Below, in pieces: positions 16,496 to 23,104 of a stretch of DNA of 64,000 nucleotides; the first letter of the stretch is position 1; each line of letters starts with the position of its first letter. The stretch covers positions 217,118 to 281,117 of the forward strand of contig DS999533.1 in assembly GCA_000158135.1 (NCBI GenBank). Reading direction: 5' to 3'. Both the position numbers and the translations under genes were made by a program. Source of the DNA: Rhodobacteraceae bacterium KLH11 (GTDB lineage: Bacteria > Pseudomonadota > Alphaproteobacteria > Rhodobacterales > Rhodobacteraceae). Below the pieces are notes generated by a model. That model ran no database searches, was not told the DNA's origin, and saw nothing but the letters and a program-made list of their open reading frames with translations.

Positions 16496-17950
16496 ATGGA
16501 TAGCACGGTAAAATTCAATTATAGGGACCAACAGGCGATTGACCACGTGCAGCCTATGGTAGAACGGCTGAGGGAAACAAATACATTTCGAGAGCTTGAG
16601 GCTATGGCGGTCGCAAATGGCTACAACAATATTGATGTCCGTACAATTGAACAATCTTCTACGCCGGGCAGGTCCATCGTTACAGAAGACGGAACGGCTG
16701 TAATACAAATCAACACGAAAGAAGTGTTTTACTCTGAATCATTCGTACCGGGTGTCTACAATAACCCAACTGGTTCCAATGTCGTAAATATACCCACCTT
16801 TTCAAGGGCTCTCCCGCAAGGTGAGATACTTGGTCATGAACTCGCACATTTTGCTCTCGGACATCACGAGGATGGGAAAATAGATCTATTCTTCGGTGGA
16901 GTGTTATTGAACGAAGAAGAAGCTATTTATTGGACGAACCAACTCAGACTTGAACTCGGATTGCCGCTGCGTGTGGGTCATGCATTGGACCCTAGGATAG
17001 CTGATGGTTATTATCCATTCGATCCGGCGAGCAACTTCAATGATGAGTGCTTTGTCGCCGAAACCCCGATCCAGATGTGGCCAACCGATCCTTCAGTGAA
17101 GCCACATGAAGACGGTGCGTATGACGAAGAACTGGTGCTTTCTAAGGTTTGGGAGAAGCCTATCCGCGAAATCCGAGCTGGTGATCTGGTTGTCGCCTAT
17201 GACGATAGAGGTCGGCTGGCACCTAAGCCCGTGACGCGGACTATGACTAATACAGCCAAGCATGTTCTCGATTTCTGGGGCACAGGTGTCACCCCCGGTC
17301 ACGCTTACTTCTGCGCTGATGGCAAGTTCAAAGGTCAGCATGTGCCTTTGCTGGACATTCTCCGCACCGATGGCACGATCATGAAAAGCGACGGCACTCA
17401 GATCCGCGCCGCAACGGGTTGTGAAGTTGGCTCGATCCACGACCGGCTGGTTCATGCCGTGGCCGGCGACAAACAACCCGACGGGCAGATTGCCATCCGG
17501 GAGCAAGGACAAGTCCGTCTGGGGACGCGCGTCATTCTTGAGAACGGCGAGCAGCATTGCGTTCTGGATATTCTCAATGCAAATGGCGCTCAGATTACGG
17601 AAGACGGCTACATCCGTTCCGGAGCTGGAGGTGCAGAAGTACCGCTAAGCTGGACCTTCTCCGACCACCTTCCAAAACCTGAAGACTATATCCTGAAACG
17701 CTCGAAGGTGTCACTTGAAGAGATCTACGTTGCGGGTGAATGGGAGCAAATTGGCCCGAGACTGCCTGCACCAGATGACTCGAAGGCTTCGTCGCAACAT
17801 CGTATAGCCACGTCGGTCGGCTCCCAAAAGCCTTTAGCTGCGACAGACAAGATGCGTCAGCCAACCCGCACGCTCAACCGCAAACAGCGAAAGGCAATGG
17901 AAGCCAAGCAACGCAAGGCTGCCAAAGCCGGAGAACGGCTGGTGAGTTGA
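16496..17950 (+). CDS. Module 2 protein: zinc-metallopeptidase-like domain fused to N-terminal Hint half
   Basis: Residues 1-180 contain HELAHFALGHH (114-124) with acidic residues downstream (LNEEEAIYWTNQLRLELGLP), a zincin arrangement resembling M91/NleD-like toxin peptidases. Cys185 (CFVAETPIQMW) starts the Hint domain with TPGHAYFCADG. The last about 230 residues are nearly identical to module 1, including the basic tail. It lacks the C-terminal Hint block. Cleavage at Cys185 would free the peptidase. With a C-half supplied in trans, ligation to another protein is conceivable. The effector role is inferred from toxin-like architecture. Confidence 0.75.
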   Translation: MDSTVKFNYRDQQAIDHVQPMVERLRETNTFRELEAMAVANGYNNIDVRTIEQSSTPGRSIVTEDGTAVIQINTKEVFYSESFVPGVYNNPTGSNVVNIPTFSRALPQGEILGHELAHFALGHHEDGKIDLFFGGVLLNEEEAIYWTNQLRLELGLPLRVGHALDPRIADGYYPFDPASNFNDECFVAETPIQMWPTDPSVKPHEDGAYDEELVLSKVWEKPIREIRAGDLVVAYDDRGRLAPKPVTRTMTNTAKHVLDFWGTGVTPGHAYFCADGKFKGQHVPLLDILRTDGTIMKSDGTQIRAATGCEVGSIHDRLVHAVAGDKQPDGQIAIREQGQVRLGTRVILENGEQHCVLDILNANGAQITEDGYIRSGAGGAEVPLSWTFSDHLPKPEDYILKRSKVSLEEIYVAGEWEQIGPRLPAPDDSKASSQHRIATSVGSQKPLAATDKMRQPTRTLNRKQRKAMEAKQRKAAKAGERLVS

Positions 17951-17953
17951 TCC

Positions 17954-18235
17954 ATGAGCAAGAGCGTCGGCATCAAATCTGGCGAGATAGTTGACGCCTT
18001 TGAAGTGATCCATTTCCCAAAGGAAGATGGCTATCAATGGGCAAAGCGGCCGACGCATTATCCAGAGCAACGGCCGGTCACGCTCTACGGTATCGAGGTC
18101 GTCGATGAAAATGGCGACGCGACAGCTGACGCCATCATGGATCGGCTTGTGCACGCCAGCGAACAGATCGAATTGAAGGGTAAGTCCCTCAGGGCTGGCA
18201 GCCTGGATAAAGCGGAAGAGCCGGTGGCAACCTGA
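17954..18235 (+). CDS. Short downstream protein resembling the start of the Hint C-half (module 2)
   Basis: The 93-residue frame starts three bases after the previous stop and in phase. It is near-identical to the module 1 counterpart through VVDENGD and then runs into unrelated sequence (ATADAIMDRLVHASEQIEL). It matches the giant's N-terminus in GEIVDAFEVIHFP but lacks HTYIADG/VHN. It is probably a truncated relic or an adapter. Confidence 0.5.
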   Translation: MSKSVGIKSGEIVDAFEVIHFPKEDGYQWAKRPTHYPEQRPVTLYGIEVVDENGDATADAIMDRLVHASEQIELKGKSLRAGSLDKAEEPVAT

Positions 18236-18264
18236 TCATCAAGTGACCATCACAGGCTGGACGT

Positions 18265-18350
18265 GTCCATCATCTAGTGGTGGTCACGTCCAACAGTCGG
18301 TGAAAATTACTGTCCAATCTCGTGACATAAAACGTCCAACTTCGTGACTG
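18265..18350. repeat. Right-end repeat array of module 2 (GTCCAA-N6-GTGAC)
   Basis: Units begin at 18265 (degenerate), 18288, 18312 and 18334, spaced 22-24 bp: GTCCAACAGTCGGTGA, GTCCAATCTCGTGAC, GTCCAACTTCGTGAC. They are inverted relative to the left-end units. The last unit ends a few bases before the 9-bp target repeat. Confidence 0.7.
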
Positions 18351-18356
18351 TCACCA

Positions 18357-18641
18357 CTCAGGTTGCCAAAACTTGAAGACTGGCCGAATTTTGAGACATT
18401 AATGACCTCTGATCGTGTTAATCACATGGGAGGACCATATTCCGTTCCTGTCGCTTGGGGCTGGTTTTACCACGGCATCGCGCTGTGGCAACTATTCGAT
18501 GTTGGAAATCTTTCGATCATATTTCGTCAGACTGGGGAATGCTTGGGTCAAATAGAGATCAACCAGGGTCCTCGTTTTCCCGAGCCGGAGTTTGGTTGGC
18601 AACTCATCGCAAGCGCCGAGGGTCGCGGGTTTGGGTGTCGC
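18357..18641 (+). pseudogene. GNAT acetyltransferase, 3' fragment
   Basis: The frame continues the 15605 fragment: LPKLEDWPNFETLMTSDR, then HMGGPYSVPVAWGWF, then GECLGQIEINQGPRFPEPE. This is the pattern of a Rhodobacterales GNAT subfamily. It loses its frame after GWQLIASAEGRG at about 18640, where the HEPN frame takes over, so the C-terminal third was already missing. Confidence 0.75.
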
Positions 18642-19503
18642 GTTAGATGTGGCGGTATTCCACGGTGTTAATTTTGGAACTGAAGTCGATCTTGGCGAAG
18701 AATATGTTCTTCTCCCATTCCACGAGCTTTCAACGCATGTGGAAATGGAATGGTTGGAAGAAGTGGCCGCGAAGCAAGTCTGTTGGCGTCGTATGGAGCC
18801 TGTTTTTGGAATTGTACGCAGATTTCCGTGGCAACCAAAGTTTGGTGGTCTGTATGATCCACCAAGAACGCAAACGAGGCAGCCCCCACCGCTTTTTCAT
18901 CGGTGGGCCGCTGAATTTTCCAATCTTCTTTCGATAACGCTAGGTCGACGTGTGTCCTGGCTGGCAACATTCGAAGGGTGTATTCCCCGACGGGCAGTTG
19001 GTTTTCTTCGCAAAAATGGAAGCCCGGCGAACAGCCACAAAGGGCGCTCTATAAGCCATCTTTTTTCTTCGTTTCAAGAGTTTGATGTAATCGAAGAAAA
19101 ACAGATAGAAGTCGTGAAAGATCTCTTTGCTCGAAGGCGGCAGACCGAGTATCCTGAATATGCCGCAATAATACAAAGGCTTGCGGAAGCCCATCGTAGA
19201 GAAGGCCGGTTCGCTGCTGAAGACAGGATTTTGGACTTGGCGATAGTTTTTGAGAGGTTTTTCAAGCCTCGGGGACGGTCGATTGCCAGAGAGCTTGCAA
19301 ATGCGGCAGCTGACTACTTGGCCAACGATGATGGCGAAAAAACCAAAATCAAAGAGAAGATGAGACAATTCTACAAGGTTCGTTCTGCTATTATTCACGG
19401 CCCGACCGATGATCGTAGAAAACGCTTGATAGGACAAGCGGATGACTCTTGGAACAATCCGCACGAATTAGCACGCATTGCGGCTCTTAAACGAATTGAA
19501 TAA
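18625..19503 (+). pseudogene. HEPN-domain protein (Apea-like), probably 5'-truncated
   Basis: The open frame (possible start codons from 18592) has an N-terminal part of unknown family and a C-terminal HEPN region: LDLAIVFERFFKPRG, then ELANAAADYLANDDGE, then FYKVRSAIIHGPTDDRRK. The Rx4-6H-type motif (RSAIIH) is the hallmark of HEPN ribonucleases and scaffolds found in defence systems. The beginning collides with the GNAT remnant, so a native start is not visible. Its last 25 codons recur at 13807. Confidence 0.55.
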
Positions 19504-19826
19504 CGGCTGAAGCGACCTGTTCCTTTGCATTTGGGGATATATAGTCGATATTGCCGCCTAGCCTCAGGTCAAAGTTGTGGTGTTTTTTACAAACTGTGAA
19601 GCACATGTCCATTTCATTGCAATAGGACTGTTCGGCTTACGGCGGCATCTCATGTTGAGCGTTCACCCTGTCCTGGCCGCACTGTGACGGTTGGGTCAGG
19701 TTCGTGTGACGTTCAACAATAACGAGTTATCCATAGGGGCGACTGTGTTTATATGTGTTTATATAGTGTTTAGCGCTGGGAACTTTTCTTTAAGTTATTG
19801 AAAAAAACATAAATAACACATGCGGA

Positions 19827-19893
19827 GTTCCTGATACCACGCTTGTTGGTTCCTGATTCCACGAACTCCACGATCTCGGTTCCTGAAACCACG
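19827..19893. repeat. Three 15-bp direct repeats GTTCCTGATWCCACG
   Basis: Units start at 19827, 19849 and 19879 (GTTCCTGATACCACG, GTTCCTGATTCCACG, GTTCCTGAAACCACG). They lie immediately before RepA fragment B, so they may be iterons of a lost origin. Their spacing also resembles the end arrays of modules 1 and 2. Confidence 0.6.
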
Positions 19894-20053
19894 AATAAAG
19901 ACGCCCTGCTGCCGGATCGACATCCTCAGGGTGACTTTTTCATTTGTGATGTGGCGGATGCGATTCTGAAAGACTTGATCCCTTCGATGGAGCATCCCTT
20001 CTACAGTCTTTCAAAGAAACCAGATCTTTCTGTTCGTAGAACCGAGTGTTGTC
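19894..20053 (+). pseudogene. Plasmid initiator RepA, N-terminal fragment B
   Basis: The frame reads ALLPDRHPQGDFFICDVADA, then SMEHPFYSLSKKPDLSVRR. It is homologous to fragment A at 15335 and to the start of RepA-type initiators. It degenerates after about 45 residues. The upstream 200 bp also match the region before fragment A, which shows a shared ancestral replicon segment. Confidence 0.65.
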
Positions 20054-20175
20054 ATGCTCTCATCCGCGAATTACCGTCAAAGATTATAACTACATCAACG
20101 ATTTTGCCCCGTCTCACTTCGACACGGAAGCCGGGCGCGTATCTCTTCCATGAAAACGCAGAGCACAGTCTGTAG

Positions 20176-21013
20176 CCACGTGTTCAATGTCTTTGAGATT
20201 GGGATCATGGTCGCCTAGGAGGCAGGCTTACATCATAAGCCGCGACCGTTGGGAACTTCCATCTGTATTCAGCAATGAGAGGGATGTGAGGCCAGCCGGA
20301 ATCGACCTCATTCGCTTCAAGAGGCGACCCCCTCGATAGTTTGTAGATATGCTTTAATAGCTCATCGGTATTTGTTTTTAATCTCAATATATTCAAGATT
20401 TAAAGAGACTTCGTCGCGCATGGCATGGCGCGGTGTGGATGGGGATTTAGTATTAGCCGCGCCATGTACGCCGAACTTAGGTACTTTCTTGGACAGCCCA
20501 GGACTATAACGGGCACCACATACAGCGCAAAATGAGAAGCAAAATCCAATGACCTCCCAATCTGCAACGACGTCTCAACGCCTGCCGCACTCAAGTGATC
20601 ATCATCACCCCAAAGCACAGCCGCTGGTTCAGCGCAGGAAGCAAGCAGGCCACGCTTGGGATAGGTGTTGGGCCACATCGCGTGCGAGCTACAGGGCTGA
20701 AAGGGAGGTGGGTTTGTTACTACAAAACCATATATTTAAATGATAAAATGTAATCACGAATACTCACAAAGTATTGACAGGGCGTGTTGAGTTGTGAACT
20801 TTGCATTCATCTCTTGCGTGTGCGGCCTTGCTGATTGCGCACTCAGAATATTGTAACGAAACGATGTTGAGAATTCATGAGCATTTGCCGAAAGCGAATT
20901 AAGATTAGCTCAGTGCAATCGAGTGATCGTGACAAGGTGCTGCGGTTTCGTCGGTCTGCGCACAATGAAACCATCTTCAAGGATACACATTCGCCTGCAA
21001 ACAATAGGATGAT
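20176..21013. other. Mostly non-coding stretch ahead of module 3
   Basis: No intact gene is recognised. On the minus strand 20400-20678 holds a possible C-terminal scrap of an OafA-type acyltransferase SGNH domain (VLWGDDDHLSAAGVE). A+T-rich DNA at 20735-20780 and 20990-21013 probably contains the promoter of module 3, but I cannot fix -35/-10 boxes. Confidence 0.5.
20400..20678 (-). pseudogene. Possible SGNH-domain acyltransferase C-terminal scrap
   Basis: The frame contains LLASCAEPAAVLWGDDDHLS followed by AAGVETSLQIG. The DDDHLS-x-AG pattern matches the Asp/His block at the end of SGNH domains in OafA-like O-acyltransferases. Nothing else of the protein remains and the rest of the frame is not conserved-looking. 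This is a tentative call. Confidence 0.35.
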
Positions 21014-21421
21014 ATGGTTTTGAGGTTGTTCACGTTCACAGCAGCTTGTTTGATTCCAGTAGCGATTTTGGTGCCGGTTTTTCAAATGAGATTCTTAATT
21101 TCATTGGGCCTGTTTGCAAGTGTGTGTGCATTGTTTTTCGTCTGGGTAGCGTGTTCTCTAAAGCTGAGAACTTGGCTTTCAGCCGATGTCGTACGCGCGA
21201 ATCTTGGGAGAACACTGTTCCTGTCTTTCTCCTGCCTATTGATTTCAACCTTAAGCCTGGCTGGATTGTCGTTGGCCACAATCGATTGCCTGCGATGGAC
21301 CAAACTTGCAGGTGGTTGTGGCACATTTGCGATTACGACGGCAGTATCGTTGGTTTTGGTGGGGGCCCTTTTTCTCAGTTTAGTCTACTCAACGATTATG
21401 AACCTCCAAAATAAGTACTAG
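21014..21421 (+). CDS. Four-helix membrane protein of module 3 (candidate immunity protein)
   Basis: The 135-residue protein has four hydrophobic segments (about residues 5-25, 28-48, 68-90, 105-128) and little else. It ends 17 bases before the module 3 HintN gene, which has a GAGGGAG site, so they form an operon with the giant. The partner's N-terminal domain has a hydrophobic Gly/Ala-rich stretch. A multi-helix inner-membrane protein would be a plausible protector against a pore-former, by analogy with colicin immunity. No family is recognised. Confidence 0.65.
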   Translation: MVLRLFTFTAACLIPVAILVPVFQMRFLISLGLFASVCALFFVWVACSLKLRTWLSADVVRANLGRTLFLSFSCLLISTLSLAGLSLATIDCLRWTKLAGGCGTFAITTAVSLVLVGALFLSLVYSTIMNLQNKY

Positions 21422-21438
21422 GAAAGAGGGAGAGCATT

Positions 21439-23040
21439 TTGGGTATTATCTCAAGTAATAACTCTATGAGTTTTGTCCGAGACTTCTTTTTAGGAAGCGA
21501 TACGCCGGGTGTGACCGCGTGGGATTTTTCTAATGGTTTTGCCTCTGGAGCTCAGGCATACTTAACAACGCAATCAAGCGGTATATTTAGCCGTAGCATT
21601 CCGATTGCACGAGTCTTTGGCGAGAACGAAGCAGTTCCCCGAGCAAATCTTTCGGGAGCGCTTGCCGATACCGCAAAAGTAGTTGGCCGTGCTGCAATTG
21701 CTTTGGATTTTGTTGGAACAGGTGTCGAAACATTCCGAGAATTAAGCGCGGGCAATACTCCAGGAGCTATCCGGGAGGGAGCGACTGGCATTGTCGCGCT
21801 TGGCGGAGCTGTTGTTGTTGGTGCAGCTGCAGGCACAGTAGTAGTGGGGTCTGCTGCCACTGCTACAGTCATCGGTACAACCGCTGGAATCGCCGTGTCA
21901 CTCGGGGTTAGTAATCTTTCAGATGCTTATAGCGATGAAATCGATGCCTTCATCGAAAGCGGTCTGGCTACAGTACTCGACAATGGTGACGTGTTGATGA
22001 CGTCGGATGCCTTCGCAAGTCTTGTCGGATATTCAAGTAAGTACGGCACGGAGTTTGTTCAGGAGTTTTACTCCAACGCGACTAGAGTAATCGAAGTTGA
22101 CTTAGCCGGTCTGCAGCACTTTGTGAACGATTACTATAGCTCAAGTTTTCGAGCGGAGAATTATCAGCTCAGCAACCAGTGTTTTCTCTCTGGCACTCAA
22201 ATCCAAATGTGGCTTGAAGGATTACCTGTGCACGTTGGTATCGGTGACGTCTCTACCCCTGACTTTGACGATGTCAGTATGGTGGTTTCGGCGTCTGGAT
22301 TGGAAGTTTCCGGGGCGTCGGGTTCTTCGTCTGAGACCGGTATTCTCTCTCGCGGTGCATCTAAGCCGATTGAAGAGATTTCAGTTGGAGATATTGTTGT
22401 CTCCTACGACGCTGAGGGTCGATTGCGGCCTGGGCGTGTGACGCGGTTGTTTAGGAACCGGGTACGGCATGTTCTGGACGTGTTTGGGCTGAAGGTGACG
22501 CCGGGCCATGTGACGTTGTGCGGGGATGGTGTGTTTGAAGGGCGCCATGTTCCGATTTTGGACATCCTGCGCTCGGATGGTGCGCTGGTGCGGGCAGATG
22601 GCTCGAAGGTACGCGCGGGTACGGGTTGCGATCTGGGCTCGGATGGCGACCGGATGGTCATGGCAGTTGTTGGGGAACGCCAGCCGGATGGCCAGATCAA
22701 GATCGCGGAAGCGGGCAAGATTCGAGCCGGTACGCGGGTTATTCTGGAGACGGGTCAGGATGTATCAGTTCTGGATCTGATCGAAGCCAATGGCGGAGTA
22801 TTGAGCGAGGACGGCTATGTGCAGACCTCGTCGGACAGCCCGAAGCTTCCGTTCCGATGGACATTTACGCCCCATTTGCCGAAGCCGGAAGACTATGTGC
22901 TGCAGCGCTCTGCGGTGACGCTGCCGGAGATTTACGAGGCGGATGAGTGGGAAGCGGTCGCTCCGCGTATGCCAGCCCCGGACTACAATTCAATGCAACG
23001 GATAGAAGAGAAGACAGGGCATCATAAGTATCTGATTTAA
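21439..23040 (+). CDS. Module 3 protein: hydrophobic N-terminal domain fused to N-terminal Hint half
   Basis: The gene starts with TTG behind GAGGGAG. Residues about 80-165 are Gly/Ala/Val-rich with alternating hydrophobic runs (IVALGGAVVVGAAAGTVVVG), resembling glycine-zipper or pore-forming toxin segments. Cys248 (CFLSGTQIQMW) begins the Hint domain, then KPIEEISVGDIVVSYD and TPGHVTLCGDG. The Hint part is homologous to modules 1 and 2 but clearly diverged and lacks the basic tail. The C-terminal Hint block is not in this protein but at the start of the next one, 64 bases downstream, so the Hint domain is split between two genes. Confidence 0.78.
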   Translation: MGIISSNNSMSFVRDFFLGSDTPGVTAWDFSNGFASGAQAYLTTQSSGIFSRSIPIARVFGENEAVPRANLSGALADTAKVVGRAAIALDFVGTGVETFRELSAGNTPGAIREGATGIVALGGAVVVGAAAGTVVVGSAATATVIGTTAGIAVSLGVSNLSDAYSDEIDAFIESGLATVLDNGDVLMTSDAFASLVGYSSKYGTEFVQEFYSNATRVIEVDLAGLQHFVNDYYSSSFRAENYQLSNQCFLSGTQIQMWLEGLPVHVGIGDVSTPDFDDVSMVVSASGLEVSGASGSSSETGILSRGASKPIEEISVGDIVVSYDAEGRLRPGRVTRLFRNRVRHVLDVFGLKVTPGHVTLCGDGVFEGRHVPILDILRSDGALVRADGSKVRAGTGCDLGSDGDRMVMAVVGERQPDGQIKIAEAGKIRAGTRVILETGQDVSVLDLIEANGGVLSEDGYVQTSSDSPKLPFRWTFTPHLPKPEDYVLQRSAVTLPEIYEADEWEAVAPRMPAPDYNSMQRIEEKTGHHKYLI

Positions 23041-23104
23041 CGCCGTTACATCAATAACAAAGACAATTGCATCCGTCGTTTCTTCGGCGGTGGAAGGGGA
23101 CAGT

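Larger units (their letters stand above)
15652..18355. mobile_element. Module 2 as a discrete inserted element (2704 bp) with 9-bp target duplication
   Basis: ACTCAGGTT at 15643-15651 and again at 18356-18364 brackets the element. Deleting one repeat plus the element restores an unbroken GNAT frame. The ends carry inverted arrays of one motif: GGTCAAGAGATTGGACA at 15658 (left) and, read inverted, GTCACGAGATTGGACA and relatives at 18265-18350 (right). Multi-repeat ends are seen in IS21-, Tn7- and Tn5053-like elements. No transposase is inside. The cargo is a secreted protein, a zincin-HintN protein and a short relic. It must have been moved in trans or have lost its transposase. Confidence 0.8.
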
